The position numbers and the translations under genes were made by a program. The notes beneath the pieces are model-generated. The model saw only the letters and a program-made list of their open reading frames with translations, searched no databases and was not told where the DNA came from. A stretch of 64,000 nucleotides of DNA. Source: Arthrobacter sp. NEB 688 (lineage in GTDB: Bacteria > Actinomycetota > Actinomycetes > Actinomycetales > Dermatophilaceae). Shown here piece by piece: positions 27,693 to 36,019 of the stretch. The stretch lies in assembly GCF_013201035.1 (NCBI RefSeq), contig NZ_CP053707.1, positions 2,232,001 to 2,296,000 on the forward strand, given 5' to 3'. Position 1 is the first letter of the stretch. Every line of letters starts with the position of its first letter.

Positions 27693-29066
27693 ATGTCCAC
27701 GCACCACACCGCCACGCACCTCACCACCCCCGTCGCCGCGGTCCATGCCGGCCCCGCGCGCCCGGCCCGCCGCCTGCCCGCGGTGGTGACGCCCGACCCC
27801 GTGCCCGTCGTCTCCGGCGCGCTCGTCGAGTACGCCCAGCTCGACCACGCCGCCTCGACGCCCGCGCTGGAGTCCGTGGCCCGCGCGGTCGTGACGGCCA
27901 CCCGCGGCTACAGCTCGGTCCACCGCGGCACCGGATGGCTCTCGCGGGTCACCAGCGCCCACTACGAGGCGGCCCGCGAGGAGGTCGCGCGCTTCGTCGG
28001 GGCGCGCGCCGACGACCTCGTCGTCTTCGTGCGCACGACGACCGAGGCGACCAACCTCCTGGCCCGCGCGCTGCCCGCGGGGACGCCGGTCGTCGTGTTC
28101 GACACCGAGCACCACGCGTCGCTCCTGCCGTGGCCGGCCGCCGACACGCACCGCCTGCCGGTGCCCGCCTCGCCCGAGGAGGCCCTCGGCCGCCTGGAGT
28201 CGACGCTCGCCGGGCTGGCCGACGGGCCCGCGCCGCTCGTCGTCGTCACCGGCGCCTCGAACGTCACCGGCGAGCTCTGGCCGCTCGAGCGCGTCGTCGC
28301 CGTCGCGCGGCGGCACGGCGCGCGCGTCCTCGTCGACGCCGCCCAGCTCGTCGCCCACCGGCCGGTCGACCTCGCCGCGCTCGGCGCGGACTGGGTCGTG
28401 TTCTCGGGGCACAAGCTGCACGCCCCGTACGGCGCGGGCGTGCTCGTCGGCCGGGCCGACTGGCTGGACGCCGCCGAGCCCCACCTCGCTGGTGGAGGGG
28501 CCAGCGCGGCGGTCTCGGCGGAGGCGGTGACGTGGGCGACGGGGGCCGCCCGCCACGAGGGTGGCAGCCCGAACGTCCTCGGGGCGGTGGCGCTCGCCGC
28601 CGCGTGCGCCGCCGTCCGCACCCACCGGGCGGCCGTCGAGGCGCACGAGGCGCGGCTCGGGCACCGGCTGCTCGAGGGCCTCGCGGGCATCCCCGGCGTG
28701 CGCGTGCACTCGCTCTTCGGTCCGGAGCACCCGCGGGTCCCGGTCGTGGCCTTCACCGTCGACGGGCTCGACAGCCACCTCGTCGCCGCGGCCCTCAGCG
28801 CCGAGCACGGCATCGGGGTGCGGGCGGGCAAGTTCTGCGCGCACCGGCTCGTCGACACGCTGCTGACCCGGGACGGGGTCGGGGCCGTGACGGCGGTGCG
28901 GGCGAGCGCCGGCCTCGCGACGACCGACGAGCACGTCGAGCGGCTGCTCGCCGCCGTCGCGTCGCTGGCCGCGGAGGGCCCGGGCGTCGCCTACGTCGAG
29001 GAGCCGGGCCGTGGCTGGGTGCCGGCGGACGACCCGCGCGACCTCGACGTCGCCCTGCCCTGGTGA
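27693..29066 (+). CDS. Class V aminotransferase / cysteine-desulfurase-like PLP enzyme
   Basis: 457 residues, fold-type I PLP enzyme. PLP-lysine in VFSGHKLHAPYGAGVLVG, the phosphate/aspartate region in RVLVDAAQLVAHRPVD, HHASLLPW with the ring-stacking His, and a C-terminal GKFCAHRLVDTLL with a cysteine near the active-site loop. It starts YAQLDHAASTP, the usual SufS/CsdB-like opening. Control by SAM-IV places it in sulfur or methionine metabolism; whether it is a desulfurase, a C-S lyase or an aminotransferase is open. ATG with a perfect AGGAGG. Confidence 0.88.
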   Translation: MSTHHTATHLTTPVAAVHAGPARPARRLPAVVTPDPVPVVSGALVEYAQLDHAASTPALESVARAVVTATRGYSSVHRGTGWLSRVTSAHYEAAREEVARFVGARADDLVVFVRTTTEATNLLARALPAGTPVVVFDTEHHASLLPWPAADTHRLPVPASPEEALGRLESTLAGLADGPAPLVVVTGASNVTGELWPLERVVAVARRHGARVLVDAAQLVAHRPVDLAALGADWVVFSGHKLHAPYGAGVLVGRADWLDAAEPHLAGGGASAAVSAEAVTWATGAARHEGGSPNVLGAVALAAACAAVRTHRAAVEAHEARLGHRLLEGLAGIPGVRVHSLFGPEHPRVPVVAFTVDGLDSHLVAAALSAEHGIGVRAGKFCAHRLVDTLLTRDGVGAVTAVRASAGLATTDEHVERLLAAVASLAAEGPGVAYVEEPGRGWVPADDPRDLDVALPW

Positions 29067-29079
29067 GGGTGGGCCGCGC

Positions 29080-29304
29080 TCAGGGCCTGCGAGGGACGAG
29101 GTGCAGCGCCCGGCGCGGGCAGGCCGTCACGGCCTCGCGGGCGAGCGTCAGCTCGTCGGCGGGCACCGGACCGAGGAGGACCGGGTAGCCCCACTCGTCG
29201 AGGGCGATGCGCTCGGGCAGCAGCTCGGCGCACAGGCCCCGGGCCCGGCAGTCCGGCCAGTCGACGCGCAGCTCGTGGCGCGCCGCCGGCGTCCCCGCGC
29301 TCAC
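29080..29304 (-). CDS. Small ferredoxin (single Fe-S cluster)
   Basis: 74 residues with DCRARGLCAELLP near the N-terminus and TACPRRAL near the C-terminus: three cysteines (C-x5-C...CP) in the pattern of the P450-type 3Fe-4S / 4Fe-4S ferredoxins. No fourth cluster cysteine is seen, favouring 3Fe-4S. Starts at GTG overlapping the NuoF-like gene's stop (GTGA). Last gene of the redox operon, so it is probably the soluble electron carrier between the flavoprotein and the membrane component. Confidence 0.85.
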   Translation of the reverse strand: MSAGTPAARHELRVDWPDCRARGLCAELLPERIALDEWGYPVLLGPVPADELTLAREAVTACPRRALHLVPRRP

Positions 29305-30563
29305 GCGACCCTCACCGGGACGTGCGCCGCGCAGCCGCAGCCGCCGGCCAGGTGCTCGTCGACGTGGTCGGCGAGCGTGGTGAGCAGGCTGCGGACCAGC
29401 CGCGAGGTGCCGTCCGGGTGGGCGCACGCGCCGCGGCCGGTCACGAGGCCGGTCAGCTCCTGCACCCGGCGCCGGGTGTCGGCGCCCTCGGCGAGGCCGC
29501 GCACCTCCTCGGCGAGGGCCGGCAGCCCGTTGCGGCAGGGGCCGCAGCGGCCCGCGGTCTCGTCGGCGAGGTAGGTCGTCCACTGCGCGGTCCGGGCGAC
29601 CGGGCACGAGCCGTCGCCGAGCGAGACGACCGCCCCGGCGCCGAGGCTCGCCCCGAGCGAGCGCAGGTGGGCCTGCGACCACGTGAGCGAGGGCAGGTCG
29701 CGGGGGTGCAGCCACGCGCCGTGGAAGCCGCCGACGAGCAGCGGCGCCGCGAGGGCGGCGGCGTCGAGGGCGCGGGCGGCGCGGGCCCCGTGCTCGACCT
29801 CGACGACCGTCGCGACGTCGATGCGTCCGCGGTGGTCGGCCGGGCGGGTGAGCGTCAGCAGCGTCGTGCCGGGCTCGTCCGCGGTGCCGAGCGCGGCGTA
29901 GCGCTGCGGCCCGACGAGCGCTGCGGCGGCGAGGTGGGCCCACGACTCGGCGTTCGACAGGAGGGTCGGGCGGCCCTTGTGGCCGTCGACGGCCTCGGGC
30001 GCCCACGCGGTGACCGGCAGCCCGGGGCGGCCGGCCATCAGCTCGAGGACGGCCCGGGCCTGGCCGGCCACGAAGCGTCCCTCGGCGACGTGCGTCGTCC
30101 AGGTGACCCGGGAGTCGCCGCGCTCCGCGACGGCGTCGAGCACGGCCCGCCCGATGAGCGGCCGGTCCTCGGAGGTGACGACGTGGACCCGGCGGGCCCC
30201 GAGCGCGCGGGCGGCGAGCTCGGCGCCGTCGAGGACGAGGTGCGGCGCGATGCCGAGCAGCGCCTCGTCCTTGGCGCTCGCGGGCTCGCCCTCGGCCGCG
30301 TTGACGACGACGACCGGGCGCCGGGACGGACGCAGCCCGCGGCCGTCGGCGACGGTGCGCAGCTTGCGGGACAGGGGGAAGCCGGCGCCGCCGCGACCGC
30401 GCACCGACCCCGACTCGGCGAGCCGGACGAGGGCGTCGAGGTCGTGACGCGGCAGGTCGCCGAAGCGGGCGCGGTGGGCCCGCAGCGAGAGGCCGTCGTC
30501 GACCCCCGAGAGCAGGAGCGGGCCGGGCCGGACGTGGACGCGGGCCGGGGGGCGGATGGTCAT
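29301..30563 (-). CDS. NuoF-like NADH-binding flavoprotein
   Basis: 420 residues related to NADH:quinone oxidoreductase chain F. GRGGAGFPLSRKL is the FMN/NADH glycine loop and NAAEGEPASAKDEALL corresponds to NuoF NGDEGEPGTFKDR. The C-terminus has SLGDGSCPVARTAQW, CGPCRNGLPALAEE and GRGACAHPDG, the cysteines for a 4Fe-4S cluster. No complex I partners are nearby; instead it overlaps ferredoxin and ferric-reductase-like genes, so it likely feeds electrons from NAD(P)H into that pair. Confidence 0.85.
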   Translation of the reverse strand: MTIRPPARVHVRPGPLLLSGVDDGLSLRAHRARFGDLPRHDLDALVRLAESGSVRGRGGAGFPLSRKLRTVADGRGLRPSRRPVVVVNAAEGEPASAKDEALLGIAPHLVLDGAELAARALGARRVHVVTSEDRPLIGRAVLDAVAERGDSRVTWTTHVAEGRFVAGQARAVLELMAGRPGLPVTAWAPEAVDGHKGRPTLLSNAESWAHLAAAALVGPQRYAALGTADEPGTTLLTLTRPADHRGRIDVATVVEVEHGARAARALDAAALAAPLLVGGFHGAWLHPRDLPSLTWSQAHLRSLGASLGAGAVVSLGDGSCPVARTAQWTTYLADETAGRCGPCRNGLPALAEEVRGLAEGADTRRRVQELTGLVTGRGACAHPDGTSRLVRSLLTTLADHVDEHLAGGCGCAAHVPVRVA

Positions 30564-31165
30564 CGCCGGCCCCCGTCGACCGTGAGGGTGCGGGTCGGTG
30601 CGGCGACCACGCGACGCTCGCGGGAGGTCCGACGGCGGGCTCGGAGGACCGCGACGACCCGCCCGAGGCCGGCGAGGACGACGACCCCGACGCAGGCCGT
30701 GGTGATGACGAGCGACCACCCGACCCGGGCGTCGGTGCCGATGCCCAGGCCGTGCGCGACGCCGGCCACCCACGCGAGGTACGTCGTGAGGTGGAGGACG
30801 AACCAGAGGCGGTGCGGCAGGCGGGAGCGGGCCAGCGAGGTGGCGACGACGACGACCGTGAGGTCGAGCGCGAGGGTGCCGAGGCCGAGCCAGAGCGGCT
30901 CGTAGGTCGCGCCGAAGGGCACGACCGCCTGCCACCACCGGATGTCGACGAACTCGTCGACGACCGCGACGACGGCGTGCGCGAGGAGCAGCAGGACGGA
31001 GACGGCGGCGAGCCCGCGGTGCAGCCCCTGGGTCACGAAGCGCGGCCACCAGCGCGAGACCCCGCGGCCGGTCGCGAGCACGCCGAGCAGGACGGTCAGG
31101 GTGAAGACGACGACGAGCACGATCCCGGTCCCGCGGTTGAGGTACCAGAGCAGCGGCGAGGTCAT
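30560..31165 (-). CDS. Ferric-reductase-like transmembrane protein
   Basis: 201 residues, about six hydrophobic helices. Histidines spaced for b-type haem occur in FVTQGLHRGLAAVSVLLLLAH and in SRLPHRLWFVLHLTTYLAWV followed by GVAHGLGIGTD, the pattern of ferric-reductase/MsrQ/NOX membrane domains. A short basic cytoplasmic tail replaces the FAD/NAD module, which in this operon is supplied by the NuoF-like protein. Overlaps both neighbours by ATGA. Confidence 0.85.
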   Translation of the reverse strand: MTSPLLWYLNRGTGIVLVVVFTLTVLLGVLATGRGVSRWWPRFVTQGLHRGLAAVSVLLLLAHAVVAVVDEFVDIRWWQAVVPFGATYEPLWLGLGTLALDLTVVVVATSLARSRLPHRLWFVLHLTTYLAWVAGVAHGLGIGTDARVGWSLVITTACVGVVVLAGLGRVVAVLRARRRTSRERRVVAAPTRTLTVDGGRR

Positions 31166-32133
31166 CGGGGGTCCTCCAGGTGGGCGGCCCGCCAGGCGGG
31201 CGTGGTGGTGACGGAGCCGTCGTGGGCGACGAGCCGGGCGGCGACCGCGTGGTCGGTGAGCCAGGCCTCGGCGTCGTCCCCGAGGACGACGGACGCGGTC
31301 GAGGCGGTGTTCGCGGCGCACGCGGTGTGCCCGAGGGCGGTGACGGTGCGCCACGGCCCGCCTGCGGGGGCGCCCGTGCGCGGGTCGACGATGTGGTGCC
31401 ACTGCCGGCCGCCGCGGCGCCAGCAGCGGGCCGAGACGCTCGAGGTGGCGACGCCCCCCGCGCCGACGTGGACGGTCAGGGTGTCGCCCCCGGCGTCGAG
31501 GTCGGCGAGGTTGTGCCCGAGGCGGATCGGCTGCGCGGGCATCGTGGACGGGTCGGGGGAGTGCAGGCGCACGTCGCCACCGACGCTCACGAGCACGGGC
31601 ACCTCGAGCTCGTCGACGACGGTGAGCGCGGCGAGGTCGGCGGCCCAGGCCTTGCCGGTGGCGCCGAGGTCGAGCGAGGCGCCGGGGGGCACGGTGAGGG
31701 TGGTCTCGCCGACGACGACGTCGCGCCACGAGCCGGGCCGCGTCGGGAGGGTGGCGGGCCCGGGGGCCTCGCCCGGGACGAGCGCGAACGTGCGGTCGTA
31801 GCCGGCGCCGACGAGCACCTCGCCGAGCGTCGGGTCGACGAGGCCGTCGGTGCCGCGAGCCGCCTCGAGGGCGACGCGGACGGCGCCGAGGAGCACGGGG
31901 GAGGCGGGCACCGGACGGCCCGGGCTCGCGTTGGCCAGCGAGAGGTCGCTGTCGGCCCGGAAGCGGCTGCAGGTCTCGTCGACCTCGTCGATGACCCCGG
32001 CCACGAGCTCGACGACCGCCTCGAGGGCGGCCGGCGTCGTGCGGACGTCGACGTAGGTGCCGATGGCGCGCCAGGAGGCCGCCCCGTGCTCCGGGTGGAG
32101 CCGCAGGGCGTCCGGTGCCTCCACCGTGGTCAC
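31162..32133 (-). CDS. apbE: ApbE family FAD:protein FMN transferase
   Basis: 323 residues. ApbE blocks are visible in order: AIGTYVDVRTT, EVDETCSRFRADSDLSLAN, VDPTLGEVLV, LDLGATGKAWAADLAA (Mg/FAD site), VSVGGDVRL and HHIVDPRTGAP, with the C-terminal ANTASTASVVLGD. ApbE attaches FMN covalently to Ser/Thr of partner proteins. The GTG at 32133 is used since the ApbE fold begins soon after; the longer frame upstream reads antisense-like through the Gly/Ser repeats of the neighbour. No classical FMN-binding domain protein was recognised nearby, so its target is unclear. Confidence 0.88.
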   Translation of the reverse strand: MTTVEAPDALRLHPEHGAASWRAIGTYVDVRTTPAALEAVVELVAGVIDEVDETCSRFRADSDLSLANASPGRPVPASPVLLGAVRVALEAARGTDGLVDPTLGEVLVGAGYDRTFALVPGEAPGPATLPTRPGSWRDVVVGETTLTVPPGASLDLGATGKAWAADLAALTVVDELEVPVLVSVGGDVRLHSPDPSTMPAQPIRLGHNLADLDAGGDTLTVHVGAGGVATSSVSARCWRRGGRQWHHIVDPRTGAPAGGPWRTVTALGHTACAANTASTASVVLGDDAEAWLTDHAVAARLVAHDGSVTTTPAWRAAHLEDPR

Positions 32134-32648
32134 GACCCGGTGCTCGGCGGCGGGGGCGGGGGCGGGGGGGGAGCCGGTGCGGGAGCGGGCGCGGAGGACC
32201 CACCGCCCGAGGAGGAGCCACCACCGCCACCGGAGGACGAGCCGCCGCCCGACGACGAGCCACCGCCGGAGGAGCTGCCGCCACCGCCGGAGGAGGAGCC
32301 GCCGCCCGAGGGGGCGCTCCACCCGCCGCCGACCCCGGCGCTGCCGGTGGCCGCGGCCCGGACGATGGTCTTCTTCCCGACGACCGTCTTGTGCTTGCGC
32401 TGCTTCTGGACGACGACCGGGTGGTCCTTGGCCCAGGCGACCAGCTGGTCGTGGTACTCCTGCGCGGCCTTGGCGTCGGCCTCGGCCTGGTGCTGCGCCT
32501 TGACCGCGTCGGTGGCGGCGCTCTCGCGGGCGACGGCGGCCGTCGCGGCGCCGGTCGCCGCGACCGCGGCCGTCGCGAGCGCTCCGCTGAAGAGCGTGAG
32601 GAGGGCGCGGGACCGGTCACGTTGTCCACGGCTGAGCAGGGGTTTCAC
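32130..32648 (-). CDS. Gly/Ser-repeat secreted or membrane-anchored protein
   Basis: 172 residues: basic N-terminus, one hydrophobic helix (LLTLFSGALATAAVAATGAA), an Ala/Gln-rich helical stretch, a basic KQRKHKTVVGKKT, then tandem SSGGGGS/SSGGGS repeats and a C-terminal Ala-Pro tract ending in nine prolines. GTG start follows CAGGAGA. Its 3' end contains a run of eight C on the coding strand (G8 at 32164-32171) and overlaps apbE by GTGA. Function unknown; first gene of the redox operon. The Ser/Thr-rich tail could be a substrate for flavinylation, which is speculative. Confidence 0.75.
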   Translation of the reverse strand: MKPLLSRGQRDRSRALLTLFSGALATAAVAATGAATAAVARESAATDAVKAQHQAEADAKAAQEYHDQLVAWAKDHPVVVQKQRKHKTVVGKKTIVRAAATGSAGVGGGWSAPSGGGSSSGGGGSSSGGGSSSGGGSSSGGGGGSSSGGGSSAPAPAPAPPPPPPPPPSTGS

Positions 32649-32735
32649 CGGGGTCTCCTGGGGTCGTCGGCAGGGGCAGGGGTGCTCGCTGCCTCCACGA
32701 TCCCGCAGCCCGCCGCAAGCGGGGGTCATCCCGGT

Positions 32736-32799
32736 GTTAAGGGAGGGTCATGTGGCCGACCGGCCGATGCCCGGCCTCCTCCCTTAACCCCCTCTTATC
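32736..32799. promoter_or_regulatory. Candidate response-regulator operator in the divergent redox promoter
   Basis: GTTAAGGGAGG (32736-32746) and its exact complement CCTCCCTTAAC (32778-32788) face each other. The second is followed in phase by CCCCTCTTATC (11 bases on), giving an 11-bp direct repeat typical of OmpR-family sites. It sits between the redox operon (minus) and the acidic secreted protein gene (plus), 1.9 kb from an OmpR-type regulator gene. Confidence 0.55.
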
Positions 32800-32888
32800 C
32801 CCCGGACGACCCGGGCTTGACGCGGGCCGCGCGACGATGGAGGCGCAGCACCGGCTGCGCTCCGCACCCCTGCCCCGGAGGTCCCCTC

Positions 32889-33341
32889 GTGTCCCTCTCG
32901 ACCACCATCGCCACCGGCACCCTCGTCGGCGGGCTCCTCGCCGTCGGCGTGTACGCCGCCACGGCGCCGTCGGGCCAGGTCGCCGCGTCCGTCAAGGTCG
33001 CGCCGTCCTCCGCGCCGGTCCCCACGCCGACCGTCACGCACCTCGCCGGCTGCCGCAAGCCCGCGAAGCTCGAGCACGGCGTCTGCGTGACGCACGTGCC
33101 CGGCCCGACGGTCACCCTGCCCGCCGCCGTCCCCGCGGCCGCCCCCGCCCGGACCGTCGCACTGCGCACGAGCGCCCCGACGACCGGCCCGACCCGGCGC
33201 CCCGCGACGACCCAGGCGCCGACGACCGGCCCCACGGCCGCCGACGACGGCGACGAGGACGAGGGCGAGGACCACGGCGACGACGAGCACGACGACGAGG
33301 ACCACGGCGACGAGGACCACGGCGGCGAGCACGACGACTGA
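32889..33341 (+). CDS. Secreted/anchored protein with acidic, His-rich tail
   Basis: 150 residues. An N-terminal hydrophobic segment (TTIATGTLVGGLLAVGVYAA) acts as signal peptide or anchor, followed by an Ala/Pro/Thr-rich linker with two cysteines (GCRKP...GVCVTH) and a C-terminal block made almost only of Asp, Glu, His and Gly. Such tails bind divalent metals. GTG start after GGAGG. Divergent from the redox operon and sharing the inverted repeat, so probably co-regulated. Not a family I recognise. Confidence 0.7.
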   Translation: MSLSTTIATGTLVGGLLAVGVYAATAPSGQVAASVKVAPSSAPVPTPTVTHLAGCRKPAKLEHGVCVTHVPGPTVTLPAAVPAAAPARTVALRTSAPTTGPTRRPATTQAPTTGPTAADDGDEDEGEDHGDDEHDDEDHGDEDHGGEHDD

Positions 33342-33346
33342 GCCCG

Positions 33347-33369
33347 CGTCCTCCCCGACGGGGAGGACG
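33347..33369. terminator. Bidirectional terminator hairpin
   Basis: CGTCCTCCCC / GGGGAGGACG, 10 bp with a GAC loop, between the convergent secreted-protein gene and the histidine kinase gene. Confidence 0.75.
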
Positions 33370-33375
33370 GGCGCG

Positions 33376-34668
33376 TCAGGCGCGCTCGGCGGTGGGCAGG
33401 GCCACCGTCACGCGCAGGCCGCCGAGGGCGGAGCGCCCGAGGTCGACGGCGCCGCCGGCCTGCTCGGCGAGCCGGTGCACGATGGCCAGGCCGAGCCCGG
33501 TCGAGCCGCCCTCGCTGTGCCCCCGGCCGCGCCACGGCAGCGGCATCCCCGGGCCGGCGTCCTCGACGGTGACGACGACCCGGTCGGCGCCCTCGCGCGT
33601 CACCGACACCCGCACGTCGCTGCCCTCCGGGGTGTGCGCGAAGACGTTGTCCAGCAAGGTGTCGACGAGCTCGGCGAGGTCGGCGTCGGCCATCCGCACC
33701 GGCGGCGCCGACGACGTGCCGACCAGCTCGAGCCGGCGGTCCTGGTCCTCGGCGAGCGGCTCCCAGAACGCCACCCGCGCGGCGACGACCGGGTGCGGCG
33801 AGGTCCTCGCGTCGAGCTCGGTGGTCACCGAGCGCCGCGCCTCGCGCACGACGTCGTCGATGCTGCGCTGCAGGTGGGCGACGTGCTCGCGCAGGCGCTC
33901 GGCGACCTCGGGGTCGGAGACGAGGTCGGTGTCGAGCCGCAGCGCGGTGACCGGCGTGCGCAGCCGGTGACCGAGGTCGGCGACGACCTCGCGCTCGGCG
34001 TCGACGAGGTCGTGGATGCGGTCGGCCAGCGCGTTGAGCGCCCGACCGAGCTCGGCGGTCTCGGGCGGCCCGCCGGGCACCGCGCGGGCGCTCGCGTCGC
34101 CCTCGCGCAGCCGGTGCGCGACCTCGGCGACCTCGACGACGGGCACGCTGACCCGGCGGCCGAGGTTCCAGGCCGCCGCGACCGACAGGGCGACGAGCGC
34201 GACCCCGAGGGCGCCGATCGTCAGCCACGCCTCGGACACGCCGGCGCGCAGCTCGTCGCCGGTGACGCTCGCGACGACGACGTCCAGCCCGCCGGCGGTC
34301 GCGACGGGGGCGAGGGCGTCGAGCCCGCCGTCGCGCGCGACCGTGAAGGCCGCCTTCTGCTGCCGCGCCCGCTCGACCGAGGCCAGGGTCGTCCCGGGGG
34401 CCAGCGAGCTCTCGCCGACGAGGGCCCCGTCGGGCTCGACGACGACGACCCGCGGCCCCTGCGCCGAGACGTCGGCGACGGTGCGCTCGAGCGTCGCCGG
34501 GTCGGCCAGCGTCGCGACGAGCCGGGCGACGCTCTGCGCCTGCTCGCGCGCCCGGGTCGTCGCACGGTCCGAGGCGATGTTCGCCACGAGGAAGCACAGC
34601 GGCACGACGAACGCCACGACGACGGCCGACGTCGTGGCGGCCACGAGCCACGCGATGCGTCGGGTCAT
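33376..34668 (-). CDS. Sensor histidine kinase
   Basis: 430 residues. Two transmembrane helices (about residues 6-30 and 148-168) bracket a ~115-residue extracellular sensor; a HAMP domain follows (to about 225), then the phospho-acceptor His234 in DLGHRLRTPVTAL. The ATP-binding domain has DTLLDNVFAHTPEGSDV (N box), DAGPGMP (G1) and GGSTGLGLAIVHRL (G2). Overlaps the regulator gene by ATGA. It has no input domain that I can name. Confidence 0.9.
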   Translation of the reverse strand: MTRRIAWLVAATTSAVVVAFVVPLCFLVANIASDRATTRAREQAQSVARLVATLADPATLERTVADVSAQGPRVVVVEPDGALVGESSLAPGTTLASVERARQQKAAFTVARDGGLDALAPVATAGGLDVVVASVTGDELRAGVSEAWLTIGALGVALVALSVAAAWNLGRRVSVPVVEVAEVAHRLREGDASARAVPGGPPETAELGRALNALADRIHDLVDAEREVVADLGHRLRTPVTALRLDTDLVSDPEVAERLREHVAHLQRSIDDVVREARRSVTTELDARTSPHPVVAARVAFWEPLAEDQDRRLELVGTSSAPPVRMADADLAELVDTLLDNVFAHTPEGSDVRVSVTREGADRVVVTVEDAGPGMPLPWRGRGHSEGGSTGLGLAIVHRLAEQAGGAVDLGRSALGGLRVTVALPTAERA

Positions 34669-35372
34669 CAGCCCTCGTCGGCCGGCACGGCGTCCGCGGG
34701 CGGCGCGAGCCGGATGCCGACGCCGCGCACGCTGTGGAGGTACCCGGGATGAGCCGCGCTCTCGCCGAGCTTGCGCCGCAGCCACGACAGGTGCACGTCG
34801 ACGGTGCGCTCGCCGCCGCCGTAGGGCTGGTTCCAGACGTCCGCGAGGACGTCGCGCTTGCTCACGACCTCGCCGGCGTGCTGCGCGAGGTAGTGCAGGA
34901 GGTCGAACTCGCGCCGCGACAGCTCGAGCGCCGTGCCGTCGAGGGTCACCTCGCGCGAGGCCGGGTCGATGGTCAGCCCGCCGACCTCGAGGACCGCCTC
35001 GCCGGCGTCGGGCCCGCTGCGCCGCAGGACGGCCCGCATCCGCGCGTCGAGCTGGTCCATCCCGAACGGCTTGACGACGTAGTCGTCGGCGCCGGCGTCG
35101 AGGGCGCGCACGACGGACGGGTCGTCGTCGCGGGCGGTGACGACGATGACCGGGGTGCGGCGGACGGCGCGCAGCATCGTCAGGAGGCTGTGGCCGTCGA
35201 GGTCGGGCAGCCCGAGGTCGAGCAGCACGACGTCGTAGTCCTCGGCGAGGGCCTGCTGGAGGCCGTCGAGCCCGGTGCGGGAGCTCGAGACGGCGTGCCC
35301 GCGGTCGGTGAGCGACCGGAGGAGCGAGGAGCGGATCGAGGGGTCGTCCTCGATGACGAGCACGTGTGCCAC
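34668..35372 (-). CDS. OmpR-family response regulator
   Basis: 234 residues. Receiver domain with acidic pair EDD (residues 8-10), phospho-acceptor Asp52 in VVLLDLGLPDLDG, Thr in VIVVTARDDD and Lys in YVVKPFG; then a C-terminal winged helix ending in ERTVDVHLSWLRRKLGE and VRGVGIRL. GTG start. Expressed before its kinase in one unit. Probably acts on the inverted/direct repeats at 32736-32799. Confidence 0.93.
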   Translation of the reverse strand: MAHVLVIEDDPSIRSSLLRSLTDRGHAVSSSRTGLDGLQQALAEDYDVVLLDLGLPDLDGHSLLTMLRAVRRTPVIVVTARDDDPSVVRALDAGADDYVVKPFGMDQLDARMRAVLRRSGPDAGEAVLEVGGLTIDPASREVTLDGTALELSRREFDLLHYLAQHAGEVVSKRDVLADVWNQPYGGGERTVDVHLSWLRRKLGESAAHPGYLHSVRGVGIRLAPPADAVPADEG

Positions 35373-35398
35373 AGTGAGCACGGTAGAGCAGGGACGGG

Positions 35399-36010
35399 GT
35401 GACGCGCGTGGGCACCACACGACGCCAGCTGGTGGCGATGGTCACGGGCTGGCTCCTCGTCGTCCTCGTCGTCGGGGGCGTGACGTTCGCCGTCGTCTCG
35501 CGCGCGGGGGACGAGGTCGGCCAGGCCTCCGCGCTGCGCACGATGGCCACGAGTGCGCCGGAGCCGTCGGGCACCGGCTCCGGGCGGCCCACCCGCACAG
35601 CCGGTTCCGCGTCGCCGTCACCCGACGGGTCGGAGGACCCCGAGCCGCCGGATCCGTCCGCGTCGCCGGAGGGGCCCACGTCGTCACCGACCCGCACGTC
35701 CGGCCCGACGCGGACGACCCGCCCGCCGTCGACGCCCTCGGCCCAGACCCGCACCGCGTCGTTCACGACGATCGGCGGCACCGTCGTCGCGTCGTGCACC
35801 GGCTCGAGCATCCGGCGCGAGTCGATCACCGCCCGCGACGGCTGGCGCTTCGAGGACGAGGTCGAGCGCGGCCGGCTCGAGGTGCACTTCGCGCGGGCCG
35901 GTGGTGAGGGCTCGGAGGGCGAGCCGGGGGAGAGCGAGTCGGACGACGACGACGAGGTCGAGCTGAGCGTCGTCTGCGTCGACGGTGCCCCCACCCGTCG
36001 TTCGCACTAG
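35399..36010 (+). CDS. Membrane-anchored hypothetical protein
   Basis: 203 residues: one transmembrane helix (GWLLVVLVVGGVTFAVVSRA) near the N-terminus, a long Ser/Pro/Thr-rich low-complexity stretch (about residues 50-115), then a small globular end with VVASCTGSSIRRESITARDG and a terminal VVCVDG that leaves two cysteines, possibly a disulfide. The short C-terminal domain suggests an extracytoplasmic role. GTG start 26 bases from the divergent regulator gene; ends 9 bases before degV. Family not recognised. Confidence 0.7.
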   Translation: MTRVGTTRRQLVAMVTGWLLVVLVVGGVTFAVVSRAGDEVGQASALRTMATSAPEPSGTGSGRPTRTAGSASPSPDGSEDPEPPDPSASPEGPTSSPTRTSGPTRTTRPPSTPSAQTRTASFTTIGGTVVASCTGSSIRRESITARDGWRFEDEVERGRLEVHFARAGGEGSEGEPGESESDDDDEVELSVVCVDGAPTRRSH

Positions 36011-36019
36011 CCTGCGCAC

